64,000 bases of DNA, taken from NCBI RefSeq assembly GCF_027563315.1, contig NZ_JAMKBJ010000002.1, positions 124,001 through 188,000 of the forward strand, given 5' to 3'. This DNA comes from Paenisporosarcina quisquiliarum (GTDB taxonomy: Bacteria > Bacillota > Bacilli > Bacillales_A > Planococcaceae). Of this stretch, positions 21,264-29,353 are shown one piece after another. The position numbers were made by a program, and so were the translations under genes. Below the pieces are notes generated by a model. That model made no database searches. It saw nothing but the letters and a program-made list of their open reading frames with translations, and was not told where the DNA came from. Position 1 is the stretch's first letter; each line of letters begins with the position of its first letter.

Positions 21264-21449
21264 ATGGAAAAAAATAATAATACATTCACACATCAAAACA
21301 ACCAACAAAACAATCAAAACGAACAAGGTGAAATAAACGAACTGAAAAGTAAAACACTGCAATATAACCAATTGCACAGTAACCAAGATGAAGATAAAAA
21401 AACTGAAGAAATCCAAGAAGAACAAGGCGCAGAATACGAAAAAGAATAA
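21264..21449 (+). CDS. Small Asn/Gln/Glu-rich hypothetical protein
   Basis: A 61-residue, very hydrophilic protein beginning MEKNNNTFTHQNNQQNNQNE, with many Asn and Gln in the first half and Glu and Lys in the second. It has no membrane segment or cysteine. GGAGG lies 8 bases before ATG 21264, and a strong terminator follows the stop within 10 bases, so it looks like a real single-gene unit despite its size. It points away from ruvA and towards the spore-coat gene pair. A spore-associated role would suit the composition and neighbours, but I do not recognise a family. Confidence 0.6.
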   Translation: MEKNNNTFTHQNNQQNNQNEQGEINELKSKTLQYNQLHSNQDEDKKTEEIQEEQGAEYEKE

Positions 21450-21453
21450 AACA

Positions 21454-21498
21454 AAAACAGCACTCGTGATAACGATCATCACGTGTGCTGTTTTTTTG
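21454..21498. terminator. Bidirectional terminator after the small protein gene
   Basis: AACAGCAC-CGTGAT pairs with ATCA-CACG-GTGCTGTT, with seven T on the plus strand and a T-rich run on the minus strand. It serves the small plus-strand gene and probably also the safA-ysxE transcript, whose last stop is 11 bases away. Confidence 0.9.
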
Positions 21499-21508
21499 TG
21501 AAGTTCTC

Positions 21509-22357
21509 TTACGTCAAACGGTCACAATCTTCCCAGAGCTGCGGCATCCGCTTCAACGCATTGTTTGTAAATTTTTTTAACTTCGGTATAAACCCTTGCA
21601 GTTGAAGATCTGACAATGTAGTCGCATACAGCCATTCACGCATCAATTCATTTGGAAATAATAAATAATTCCAATCAATATTGGCGAGCGAAGGATGTTC
21701 TTTTATAAGTGCATCCAAATCGTAATCAAAGTGCGGCAATACCCGGTGAGACCATAAAATAAGTTCCACTTCTGCAGGACCTATGCAGGCCAGATCAAAA
21801 TCAATGATGTACATCCGGTTTTTATGATCACGCACAAAATTATGATGAACAACATCTCCGTGCAGCAGAGTTACGTTTTCACGTCTGATTGGCTTCAGCT
21901 GAGCTAAAGAATCTTTGGCGAGCTTCGTAATTCTCTGGGTTTTGGAAGAACCGAGTTTTTGAATCAGAAAGGGCTCAACTTGTTGCCATTTTTCCAAACG
22001 ATGAGCCCACTTCCGATTTAAATCAATCTCCTGAAATAGACCGGACTTCTGCCAGGCTACCTGATTTCTAGTAGCGTGCAGTTGATGGAGCACTTCAAGA
22101 GATTTTTTTCGATCTTCTGATTGATTGAATTGGACTTTCTTTCCACTTTCAATCCACGGCTGCTGGATTACGAATGCGTCTGGATATGGTTCAATTGGAA
22201 CCATGAAATCCGCACCCGCTTTAGTTAACTGTTCATGTATATAACGTATCTTGTCTGCATCTATTTCATATTCATATTTTTTTAATGAATACGCATGGGG
22301 TCCAATTTGCCATTTCCACACATTTGGCTTTAATTGAACGTAATGCCCTCGTTCCAC
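21509..22357 (-). CDS. Spore-coat kinase-fold protein, YsxE/CotS-like
   Basis: A 282-residue protein of the aminoglycoside-phosphotransferase fold. LLHGDVVHHNFV and IIDFDLACIGPAEVEL (residues about 165-200) match the Brenner motif and the metal-binding Asp of that fold, so it may still bind nucleotide. The nearest familiar proteins are CotS and YsxE of the Bacillus spore coat. It starts at GTG 22357, 3 bases after the safA stop, and is probably coupled to it. In Bacillus ysxE follows spoVID instead, so the partner has changed here. A role in coat assembly is inference from family and operon. Confidence 0.75.
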   Translation of the reverse strand: MERGHYVQLKPNVWKWQIGPHAYSLKKYEYEIDADKIRYIHEQLTKAGADFMVPIEPYPDAFVIQQPWIESGKKVQFNQSEDRKKSLEVLHQLHATRNQVAWQKSGLFQEIDLNRKWAHRLEKWQQVEPFLIQKLGSSKTQRITKLAKDSLAQLKPIRRENVTLLHGDVVHHNFVRDHKNRMYIIDFDLACIGPAEVELILWSHRVLPHFDYDLDALIKEHPSLANIDWNYLLFPNELMREWLYATTLSDLQLQGFIPKLKKFTNNALKRMPQLWEDCDRLT

Positions 22358-22360
22358 TTT

Positions 22361-23383
22361 TTAAAAGTAGCGAACGGGATTCGGATAACCCCTATGCCCT
22401 TGTGGAGCGGGCCACATATGACACGGCATGCACGCCATGAATGGAGACATATGCTGAGGCATCATTTGTTGCGGCATCATCATGTGCTGAGGCATCATTT
22501 GATTATTTTCCTGTGCACCAAGCACTTCATTCGGATATGGATATTGTCCATATATCGGCTGTTGTGCATAATTCTGTTTACCACAACCACATGGTCTAGG
22601 TGCTCCACATCCGCATGGTGATGGCGCCCCACAGCCACATGGAGGCTGGTGATGGAATTGTTGGTATTGAGGTGGCAGTGTCGGTACTTCAAGTGACGAT
22701 TCACTCAAGGAACTGGAATCTAGTAATTGCCAGCCCTGAACTTGTGAATTTGATTGTGGCTGTGCCTTCGGAACTTCCGCAGCCGGAGCTTGAGTTGGAG
22801 CCTTTGGTGCCGGCACCGGTGCTGGCATTGGCATAGCTTTCGGAAGCGGCGGTGGTGCTGGCATTGGCATCGCTTTTGGAGGCGGTGTTGGTGCTGGTGC
22901 TGGCGCTGCTTGCGGTGGTAATTGTACTTGCAGATGAACGTCCATATCAGGTATTGGAATCCATCCGTATGGAATGCCCATATATGGAGGCATCATTTGA
23001 TTCATCATTACATGTTGATTTATTGGTTGATTGATTGGTTGATTGATTGGTTGCGGCATCGGCTGCGGTTGTGGCATTGGTAGAGGTGCTGGTTTCATGG
23101 TAGGTTTTTGAACAGGTGGAGCTGGTTGAGGAATCGGTTTCGGAGCTGGCTCCTTCGTGTATTCCTCCTTCATTTTCTTAACAGGTCGGTCATTGTTATA
23201 CGGATGTTCCATATTTTCCTGCGTTTTTGCCGTCTTCGTTGGCACGAAAATTTTCATGCCGGGGACGATATAATCAGGATTGGCCAAATGCGCGTTCAAA
23301 CGTTTCACTTCATCAAAAGATACACCATATTGCTTTGCAATTTTCCACAGTGTATCTCCTTTTTGCACAACATGTACGTGCAA
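22361..23383 (-). CDS. safA: SafA-like spore coat morphogenetic protein (LysM)
   Basis: A 340-residue protein with one N-terminal LysM domain (HVVQKGDTLWKIAKQYGVSF through GMKIFVPT). A long Pro/Ala/Met/Gln-rich region follows, with PMPQP repeats and NQPI three times in a row, then a Cys-rich patch built on PCGCGAP repeats and a Met/Gln-rich end. SafA guides inner-coat assembly around the developing spore in Bacillus, with the LysM domain binding cortex peptidoglycan. TTG 23383 is the best start: GGGGG lies 7 bases upstream and the product begins directly at the LysM domain, as in SafA. An ATG 6 codons upstream overlaps the ribosome binding site. Confidence 0.85.
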   Translation of the reverse strand: MHVHVVQKGDTLWKIAKQYGVSFDEVKRLNAHLANPDYIVPGMKIFVPTKTAKTQENMEHPYNNDRPVKKMKEEYTKEPAPKPIPQPAPPVQKPTMKPAPLPMPQPQPMPQPINQPINQPINQHVMMNQMMPPYMGIPYGWIPIPDMDVHLQVQLPPQAAPAPAPTPPPKAMPMPAPPPLPKAMPMPAPVPAPKAPTQAPAAEVPKAQPQSNSQVQGWQLLDSSSLSESSLEVPTLPPQYQQFHHQPPCGCGAPSPCGCGAPRPCGCGKQNYAQQPIYGQYPYPNEVLGAQENNQMMPQHMMMPQQMMPQHMSPFMACMPCHMWPAPQGHRGYPNPVRYF

Positions 23384-23505
23384 AATAATTCCCCCTTTCA
23401 TCTATGTATCCTATGAATCACATTTTGATTTGGTCACATTATTGCTGTACATGATAAACTATGAGTACACGTGCTATAGATATGCATGAAAAGGACGGGA
23501 TCGCG

Positions 23506-24039
23506 TTGAAGAAATTATTAGGAGAAGAACGGCGTCATCAATTACTGGACTTGCTAAAAGCATCTTCTGAGCCAATCAAAGGCACCGAATTGGCGAAACA
23601 GGCAGGGGTCAGCCGCCAAGTAATCGTTGGGGACATGACTTTACTAAAAGCACGAAATGAACCGATTTTGGCAACGAGTCAAGGGTACGTATATATGAAG
23701 AATTCAAATGAAAACCATGCGTCCGAACGCCAAATCGCCTGTGTCCATTCCCCGGCTGATGCACAGGATGAATTGTACACATTGGTCGATGCGGGTGTTA
23801 CAGTCAAAAATGTCACAGTCGAACACCCTGTTTACGGAGAATTTACTGCCTCTATCATGGTGTCGAACCGCCACGAAGTCGATTTATTTTTGGCACGCGT
23901 AAAAGAAACTGGCGCAAGCTATTTATCTGAATTGACGGACGGAATACATCTGCATTTAATTGCGGCTTCTTCAGACGAATTTCTGGAAGCAGCGGTTGAG
24001 GGAATGCGAAGTAAAGGCTATTTGGCGGATGAAGGTTGA
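23506..24039 (+). CDS. niaR: Niacin-responsive transcriptional repressor NiaR (YrxA)
   Basis: A 177-residue DNA-binding regulator of NAD synthesis and niacin uptake. The N-terminal HTH_11 domain has GTELAKQAGVSRQVIVGDM, and the C-terminal 3H domain shows the histidines that bind metal and ligand (CVHSPAD, TVEHPVYGE, DGIHLHLI). TTG 23506 is favoured because AAGGA lies about 10 bases upstream and the length then matches the 180-residue Bacillus YrxA. In-frame ATG codons further upstream lack a ribosome binding site. No nadABC gene adjoins it, so its targets must be elsewhere. Confidence 0.88.
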   Translation: MKKLLGEERRHQLLDLLKASSEPIKGTELAKQAGVSRQVIVGDMTLLKARNEPILATSQGYVYMKNSNENHASERQIACVHSPADAQDELYTLVDAGVTVKNVTVEHPVYGEFTASIMVSNRHEVDLFLARVKETGASYLSELTDGIHLHLIAASSDEFLEAAVEGMRSKGYLADEG

Positions 24040-24044
24040 GAGAA

Positions 24045-24083
24045 GGACGTCATTGCACTATGAGCAATGACGTCATTTTCTTT
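24045..24083 (+). terminator. Terminator after niaR
   Basis: GACGTCATTGC pairs perfectly with GCAATGACGTC across a 7-base loop and is followed by ATTTTCTTT. It begins 6 bases after the niaR stop. Confidence 0.85.
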
Positions 24084-24100
24084 AAAATGGTGGGTGGATT

Positions 24101-24211
24101 TAGGAGGAAATTGGTTAGTTGCTCCCATTTCGTTAAAGTTGCTCTCAAATTTGAAAAGTTGCTCCAAAACCGGTGAAAGTTGCTCCCATTTTCGAAAAGT
24201 TGCTCCAAAAC
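24101..24211 (+). repeat. 111-bp repeat element, copy A (five 20-21 bp units)
   Basis: The element opens with TAGGAGGAAATTGGTTA, then has five copies of GTTGCTCC (starting at 24118, 24138, 24158, 24179 and 24199) at 20, 20, 21 and 20 bases, and ends with GTTGCTCCAAAAC. Between the cores AAAG is nearly constant, while about 8 bases vary. An element of the same length, with the same head and tail, occurs in the opposite orientation at 29969-30079. It lies between the niaR and pheA terminators. No transposase or protein-coding potential is visible. Confidence 0.85.
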
Positions 24212-24213
24212 AC

Positions 24214-24253
24214 AAAAAAGGAATGACTGCGTGATCCGCGGTCATTCCTTTTT
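24214..24253. terminator. Terminator after pheA (bidirectional)
   Basis: GGAATGAC pairs with GTCATTCC, flanked by six A on one side and six T on the other. It overlaps the pheA stop codon and abuts repeat copy A. Confidence 0.85.
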
Positions 24254-25114
24254 GTATGTAAAATATGTACCGAGAGATTTCACTTCGCACCCTAGAGCAC
24301 GCAGTTCTTCTTTCGCACCTTGCATCATAACGGATTGTTCATCATCGAGAACATCCATGATAAAGAAGTAGTTTCCAAGTCCTGTTTTTAAAGGACGAGA
24401 CTCAATTTTGCTTAAATTCAGTTGACGCCATGAAAATACCGACAATACTTGATGCAACGCACCTGATCTGTCGTCTACAGGCAATTTAATCATGAGTGTC
24501 GTTTTTGGCGAGTTGTCATGACCTTTTTTATCAAGTTTAATGTTCTTTTTTTGAAGAACAAAAAACCGTGTATGGTTAAAATGAAAATCATGAATATTTG
24601 GTTCCACAATGGTCAGTCCATATTTCTTGGCAGCAAACTCATTGCCGATTGCCGCAATCGTTCGCGATGGATTTTCAGCTACATATTTCGCTGCTGCTGC
24701 AGTGGATGTCGTCTGTTCCAAAGGTACGCCACGGAATCGATAATACAAATATTTATGGCACTGCGCCAGGGCATGTGGATGTGAATAGACCATTTCGATA
24801 TCTTGCCAATTCTCCACTTGCTGCGGGTGCACCATAAAATGTTGTTCGATCGGGGATAAAATTTCTGCCGAAACATGCAGTTCCACATCGTGAAACAAAT
24901 AATCGATTGTTAAAGGTACCGAGCCTTCGAGAGCATTTTCCAGTGGCACTACGGCAAATTCGACTTCCCCATTTGCCACTGCTTCAATGCATTCCGGGAT
25001 GGTTGCGTAAGGCATAAGCCATTCCCCTGCAAAGACAGTTCCTGCCGCCAGATGTGTAAACGATGCTTCTGGCCCCAAATAAGCCACACGTGATTCCCAA
25101 TCTTTGTTTACCAT
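24242..25114 (-). CDS. pheA: Prephenate dehydratase
   Basis: A 290-residue enzyme converting prephenate to phenylpyruvate in phenylalanine synthesis. The catalytic domain has VAYLGPEASFTHLAA at the start and TSTAAAAKYVAEN with the conserved Thr. The C-terminal ACT domain, expected to sense phenylalanine, includes LHQVLSVFSWRQLNLSKIESRP with the ESRP motif. ATG 25114 has AAGGAG 8 bases upstream, overlapping the pheB stop. It is the distal gene of the obg-pheB-pheA cluster. Confidence 0.96.
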   Translation of the reverse strand: MVNKDWESRVAYLGPEASFTHLAAGTVFAGEWLMPYATIPECIEAVANGEVEFAVVPLENALEGSVPLTIDYLFHDVELHVSAEILSPIEQHFMVHPQQVENWQDIEMVYSHPHALAQCHKYLYYRFRGVPLEQTTSTAAAAKYVAENPSRTIAAIGNEFAAKKYGLTIVEPNIHDFHFNHTRFFVLQKKNIKLDKKGHDNSPKTTLMIKLPVDDRSGALHQVLSVFSWRQLNLSKIESRPLKTGLGNYFFIMDVLDDEQSVMMQGAKEELRALGCEVKSLGTYFTYKKE

Positions 25115-25126
25115 GCAAGACACTCC

Positions 25127-25582
25127 TTAAGATGCGCCGGAACTGATGACTTCTGCTGATTCCACAAAGTCCAGTCGTTTCAGTTGTTGAATAAAATCAT
25201 CCAATTGCCTATTCATGGCGGTTACATCCAGTGACAACGTCACATTGGCTCGACCTTGAATCGGAATTGTCTGATGGATTGTCAACACATTACACTGTGC
25301 TTCAGCTACTGTATTTAATAGCGTGGCAAGCGTTCCTTTGCGATCTTCCAGTTGTAAAAACACCGTTAAAATACGTTCTCGAACAATGGAGTGGAAAGGA
25401 AAGACGGCATCCCGATATTTGTAAAATGCGCTACGTGATAAGTCGACTTTTTTTACCGCGTCCCAAATCGAAGCGACTTCTCCACTTTGCAATAACTGCT
25501 TGGCATCAAGTGTTTTTTGCATCGCTTCCGTCAACACATCTTCTCGCACTAAATAATATCGTTGTTCAGATACGTCTTTCAT
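25127..25582 (-). CDS. pheB: ACT-domain protein PheB
   Basis: A 151-residue protein with a helical N-terminus containing KKVDLSRSAFYKYRDAVFPF and a C-terminal ACT domain (LEDRKGTLATLLNTVAEAQC, NVLTIHQTIPIQG). This is the PheB/YszB family found beside pheA in Bacillales, once thought to be a chorismate mutase but without that catalytic domain; regulation of aromatic or branched-chain metabolism is suspected. It lies 17 bases after obg and its stop overlaps the pheA ribosome binding site. Confidence 0.92.
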   Translation of the reverse strand: MKDVSEQRYYLVREDVLTEAMQKTLDAKQLLQSGEVASIWDAVKKVDLSRSAFYKYRDAVFPFHSIVRERILTVFLQLEDRKGTLATLLNTVAEAQCNVLTIHQTIPIQGRANVTLSLDVTAMNRQLDDFIQQLKRLDFVESAEVISSGAS

Positions 25583-25599
25583 ATGTCCATCCTCCCTTT

Positions 25600-26889
25600 C
25601 TATTCGATGAATTCGAATTCGAACTCAAGAAGTCTTACTGTATCGCCATTTTCCGCACCACGTTCACGCAATGCTTCATCAACACCCATACCACGAAGCT
25701 GACGAGCGAAACGACGAATTGAGTCTTCTCGAGAGAAGTCGGTCATCTTGAATAAGCGTTCGATTGATGAACCACTTAATACATATGCGCCATCATCATC
25801 ACGTGAAATTTCGAAACCATCACGTTCAGATTGGTGTTTGTAAAGAACCGTTTTGTCTGATTCTTCTGCAGCCATTTCATGAATCAAGAATTCTTCTGTC
25901 ACTTCCAATAAATCAGCTACAGCGAATAATAGTTCATTCAGACCTTTACGTGAAAGTGCTGAAATCGGGAAGATCTTCACATCTTCCGGTAATTTCTTAC
26001 GGAATTCAGCCAAGTTTTCTTCTGCATCAGGCATGTCCATTTTGTTCGCTACAATCAATTGTGGACGTTCTGTCAAACGTAAGTTATATTGACGAAGCTC
26101 TTCATTGATCGTTACATAATCATCATAAGGATCGCGACCTTCAATACCCGACATATCAATTACATGCACGATTACGCGTGTACGCTCGATATGACGAAGG
26201 AATTGGTGACCAAGACCTACACCTTGGCTAGCGCCTTCAATTAGACCTGGCAAATCAGCCATTGCAAAGCTACGGCCATCCGTTGTTTCAACCATTCCAA
26301 GATTCGGAACGATTGTTGTGAAATGATAAGCTGCAATTTTTGGTTTCGCTGCTGATACTACAGATAGCAAAGTAGATTTCCCTACACTTGGGAATCCAAC
26401 CAAACCTACGTCAGCTAATACTTTAAGCTCTAAAACCACTTCAATTTCTTGTCCTGGTTCGCCTTTTTCTGATAGCTCAGGTGCCGGGTTTTGAGGTGTT
26501 GCAAAGCGACAGTTTCCGCGTCCTCCACGTCCACCTTTTGCAATAACCGCTCTTTGACCATGCTCAACTAAATCAGCTAATACTGGTCCGCCTTCTTCAG
26601 CCATTACGACTGTGCCCGGTGGAACTTTAACGATTAAATCGTCCGCTCCGCGTCCGTGCATTCCTTTACTTTGTCCGTGATCGCCACGGTCTGCTTTGAA
26701 ATGACGTTTGTAACGGAAATCCATTAACGTACGCAATCCTTCTTCTACTTCAAAGATTACATTCCCTCCGCGGCCGCCATCGCCACCTGCAGGACCACCA
26801 TTTGGTACATACTTTTCACGACGGAACGCGACCATACCATCGCCGCCATCTCCGCCTTTAATGAATATCTTTACGTGATCGACAAACAT
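25600..26889 (-). CDS. obg: GTPase Obg/CgtA
   Basis: A 429-residue ribosome-associated GTPase. It has the glycine-rich Obg fold ([37 protein letters not shown]), a G domain from about residue 158 (P-loop [24 protein letters not shown]), and the C-terminal OCT domain of Gram-positive Obg. It works in 50S assembly and the stress and sporulation response, and in Bacillus is needed for Spo0A activation. It starts 4 bases after the spo0B stop, a conserved pairing. Confidence 0.97.
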   Translation of the reverse strand: MFVDHVKIFIKGGDGGDGMVAFRREKYVPNGGPAGGDGGRGGNVIFEVEEGLRTLMDFRYKRHFKADRGDHGQSKGMHGRGADDLIVKVPPGTVVMAEEGGPVLADLVEHGQRAVIAKGGRGGRGNCRFATPQNPAPELSEKGEPGQEIEVVLELKVLADVGLVGFPSVGKSTLLSVVSAAKPKIAAYHFTTIVPNLGMVETTDGRSFAMADLPGLIEGASQGVGLGHQFLRHIERTRVIVHVIDMSGIEGRDPYDDYVTINEELRQYNLRLTERPQLIVANKMDMPDAEENLAEFRKKLPEDVKIFPISALSRKGLNELLFAVADLLEVTEEFLIHEMAAEESDKTVLYKHQSERDGFEISRDDDGAYVLSGSSIERLFKMTDFSREDSIRRFARQLRGMGVDEALRERGAENGDTVRLLEFEFEFIE

Positions 26890-26892
26890 TGA

Positions 26893-27423
26893 CTATCCCT
26901 CCTTGCTTTCTTCTATATGAAAACGCCAGTTCTTGGTCGTTTTGCATTCATGGGTCAGTGAAACTTGTGGTAATTTTGAAAGTTCTTGCTGAATAGGTTG
27001 CCATTTTCCGCTCGCATCAAACGTCAGTTTAAATGTCGTCGGGTTACACACAATATGAATGTGCAAAAGCTGTTCTGTAAACGGATCTAACTGTCGATGT
27101 AACAGGTTCGTTGCTTCTTCGAGTACATGTTGGATTTGTTCATCAAACAATAAATTGCATTCGGAATCAATGGTGTTGGTAATACTCACTTGAAATCCAG
27201 GAAAACGCCAATTGGCCGTCTGGAGCCATTCAGATGTAAATGGTAGATTCAACTTCGAAAGTTCATAAAAAGCTTTAACTTCTGTCGTGTAGTGATCAAT
27301 TGCCGCCTTCGCGTCTTCCAGTCGTGCAAGATCAATATTCATTTTGATCAGTTGCAACTGATTCAAAAAATCATGGCGTGCGAATCGCAATGCCTCATTT
27401 ACTGAAAACGGTTTTTCGGTCAT
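26893..27423 (-). CDS. spo0B: Sporulation initiation phosphotransferase Spo0B
   Basis: A 176-residue phosphorelay protein that passes phosphate from Spo0F to Spo0A. The phospho-accepting His is expected in RFARHDFLNQLQLIKMNID near residue 17, which forms the first helix of the four-helix-bundle dimer. The rest is divergent, as is usual for Spo0B. It lies between rpmA and obg as in Bacillus. Its presence argues for a complete Spo0 phosphorelay and a spore-forming host. Confidence 0.88.
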   Translation of the reverse strand: MTEKPFSVNEALRFARHDFLNQLQLIKMNIDLARLEDAKAAIDHYTTEVKAFYELSKLNLPFTSEWLQTANWRFPGFQVSITNTIDSECNLLFDEQIQHVLEEATNLLHRQLDPFTEQLLHIHIVCNPTTFKLTFDASGKWQPIQQELSKLPQVSLTHECKTTKNWRFHIEESKEG

Positions 27424-27612
27424 ACATCACACACTCTCCATTATGCTAGTCTCATTTCCTAAGTATACCAAGAAATGAAGTGATTTTGTTGCAATTAAGT
27501 TAAGCGCAGTACGCTGGAAATCGATCCATTACAGTATGAGAAAACTTTATCATCTCATAATCCTTTGCAAGAGCCAGCATTCTTGATTAAAAATGCAATT
27601 TGTACAGTTTTT

Positions 27613-27650
27613 TGAGAAAAAGAAAAAGGACTGCAGTTATGCAGTCCTTT
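27613..27650 (-). terminator. Terminator after rpmA
   Basis: AAAGGACTGCA pairs with TGCAGTCCTTT across GTTA; the minus strand continues into TTTTTCTTTTTC. The 190 bases between it and spo0B show no gene. Confidence 0.9.
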
Positions 27651-27661
27651 GGCTGTTTGAA

Positions 27662-27955
27662 TTAAGCTTCTTGAGCTACAGGATATACACTAACTTTTTT
27701 CTTGTCGCGGCCATAACGCTCAAAGCGTACGATTCCGTCAACTTTCGCAAAAAGTGTGTCATCTCCACCACGGCCTACGTTTTCACCTGGATAAATTTTA
27801 GTACCGCGTTGACGGTATAAAATTGAACCACCTGAAACCATTTGACCATCAGCACGTTTAGCGCCAAGGCGTTTTGATTGTGAGTCACGTCCGTTACGAG
27901 TCGAACCTACTCCTTTTTTCGATGCGAAAAACTGAAGATCTAATCTTAACATCAT
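27662..27955 (-). CDS. rpmA: 50S ribosomal protein L27
   Basis: A 97-residue ribosomal protein. It carries the Firmicute N-terminal extension [13 protein letters not shown], in which the protease Prp cuts after the FF pair so that the new N-terminus can reach the peptidyl-transferase centre. The core [20 protein letters not shown] is typical. Two adjacent ATG codons (27955 and 27952) fit the GGGGG site 8 bases upstream of the first. It lies immediately after prp, the gene for its own processing enzyme. Confidence 0.97.
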   Translation of the reverse strand: MMLRLDLQFFASKKGVGSTRNGRDSQSKRLGAKRADGQMVSGGSILYRQRGTKIYPGENVGRGGDDTLFAKVDGIVRFERYGRDKKKVSVYPVAQEA

Positions 27956-27967
27956 TTGTTTCACCCC

Positions 27968-28303
27968 CTACTTTTTGAAGGTTATTTTTATATATTGTCC
28001 ATAATCTTGTTCAATCGTTTGTAAAGAAACAATCATCGCTTGTACAATTAATTGCACTTGTTCATTCGAAGGTGAATTCAGATCCTGCGGAAACGAGACT
28101 TTGAGAAACCCGCCGTCTTGTCCTTGCTTCACATCTGGAATGACTTTTGTAAGTTCAGCTATTGCATTGACTGCTCCAAAAGAAACAGCGGTTGCGGCTG
28201 CACAAACTAAATCTTTTCCATGTTCAGCAAAATCTGCATGGCCTTTCATTTCAAACGAATGAATGTGATTGGATTGATCTTTTTCAATCGTTACAGTTAT
28301 CAT
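27968..28303 (-). CDS. prp: Ribosomal-processing cysteine protease Prp
   Basis: A 111-residue protease (YsxB family) that removes the N-terminal extension of L27. The catalytic pair is visible as His in KGHADFAEHG near residue 21 and Cys in DLVCAAATAVS near 34. It is encoded between rplU and rpmA, as in nearly all Firmicutes with extended L27. Confidence 0.95.
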   Translation of the reverse strand: MITVTIEKDQSNHIHSFEMKGHADFAEHGKDLVCAAATAVSFGAVNAIAELTKVIPDVKQGQDGGFLKVSFPQDLNSPSNEQVQLIVQAMIVSLQTIEQDYGQYIKITFKK

Positions 28304-28315
28304 CGGTTACACATC

Positions 28316-28624
28316 TTATAGGTTGATTGAATCAATCACAAGTTTTGTGTATGGTTGACGATGACCTTGTTTTTTACGGTAGTTCTTTTTCGCTTTGTAT
28401 TTGAAAACTGTGATTTTTTTACCGCGGCCGTTTTTCACGACTGTAGCTTTTACTGTTGCTCCTTCAACGAAAGGAACTCCCACTTTCACGTTGTCTCCAC
28501 CTACGAATAATACTTTGTCAAATGTGAAAACGTCTTCAGCATCAACACCTAATTTTTCGATGTAGATTTCTTGACCTTTTTCAACTTTGATTTGCTTACC
28601 ACCAGTTTCGATAATTGCGTACAT
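28316..28624 (-). CDS. rplU: 50S ribosomal protein L21
   Basis: A 102-residue ribosomal protein beginning [20 protein letters not shown] and ending in [20 protein letters not shown], both standard for L21. AGAGGAGGTG precedes the ATG. It is the first gene of the rplU-prp-rpmA operon and is preceded by an L21-type leader and a good promoter. Confidence 0.98.
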   Translation of the reverse strand: MYAIIETGGKQIKVEKGQEIYIEKLGVDAEDVFTFDKVLFVGGDNVKVGVPFVEGATVKATVVKNGRGKKITVFKYKAKKNYRKKQGHRQPYTKLVIDSINL

Positions 28625-28625
28625 T

Positions 28626-28739
28626 TTACTGCACCTCCTCTTAGACTCAGACTCGCCTTAAATGAGGTGATCTTTGCAGATGCTTAAACCTCTTCAGAGC
28701 GGTTGTAGTAGCACGGGTGCTACAAACAATAACATTAAA
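28626..28739 (-). promoter_or_regulatory. L21 leader RNA
   Basis: The roughly 110-base 5' leader of rplU has GTAGCACCCGTGCTAC as a compact hairpin, then CCGCTCTGAAGAGGTTTAAG and a region ending at the ribosome binding site. This arrangement resembles the ribosomal protein L21 leader described in Firmicutes, thought to give autogenous control by L21. The match is from memory of the motif's layout, not a covariance search. Confidence 0.7.
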
Positions 28740-28768
28740 ACTTTACCATAATGCTAAGGCAGCGTCAA
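28740..28768 (-). promoter_or_regulatory. Sigma-A-like promoter for rplU-prp-rpmA
   Basis: TTGACG and TAAAGT are separated by 17 bases on the minus strand. The -35 lies inside the last codons of the spoIVFB gene, and transcription would start at the L21 leader. Confidence 0.65.
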
Positions 28769-29353
28769 CTGCTTCGTTACAATTTTATAGAAAGCTTCTT
28801 CATATTTCCGGTATTGCCATGAACGTATATTTTGGAAGACGATGAATGTGAAAATTAATGCCAGGTGTAATTTTTCAAAAGTCACCAAAATTAATAGCGT
28901 TGAAACGCTGATAGAAAGCGCCAATAAAGTCTCATGATATCGTTTAGACAAAATGGCTTTCAATGCTTGTCCGCCGTCCAGTGGCAAAATCGGAATCAAA
29001 TTCAACGCAAGTATAGTCAACTGGACCTCATTAAAAAAAGCCTGTCCAGGAAATTGGAAAGGTTGGGCAACTAAATAGAGAACCGCCGTTGCCAGTGGCC
29101 CAGCAATCGCAATGAGCCACTGATGATGAGTAGGAGCCAAATGAAGATTCTTAATTTTTATTTCGCCACCATACGGGAGAATGGTGCAACTGGTCATTTT
29201 GAGGCCCGTCCATTTCGCCACCGCAATATGCCCCAACTCATGAATCAGTAAGGAGCCGAAAATGATGCTGTAATGCGCAAGTTGCGCTGTCGCAATCAGG
29301 TAAATAATAATCGGGATCATAATGGGATGCATGCGGATTTTATTGAAGTACAT
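28754..29353 (-). CDS. spoIVFB: SpoIVFB-type intramembrane metalloprotease, short form
   Basis: A 199-residue site-2-protease family member that would cut pro-sigma-K in the mother cell. The zinc motif HELGH lies near residue 39 and the second metal motif NLIPILPLDGGQ near 118; about six hydrophobic segments are present. Bacillus subtilis SpoIVFB has about 288 residues with a C-terminal CBS domain, which is absent here: the frame ends 15 bases before the rplU promoter -10. The start overlaps spoIVFA by 14 bases. Loss of the CBS domain suggests that ATP sensing or substrate docking differs. Confidence 0.85.
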   Translation of the reverse strand: MYFNKIRMHPIMIPIIIYLIATAQLAHYSIIFGSLLIHELGHIAVAKWTGLKMTSCTILPYGGEIKIKNLHLAPTHHQWLIAIAGPLATAVLYLVAQPFQFPGQAFFNEVQLTILALNLIPILPLDGGQALKAILSKRYHETLLALSISVSTLLILVTFEKLHLALIFTFIVFQNIRSWQYRKYEEAFYKIVTKQLTLP

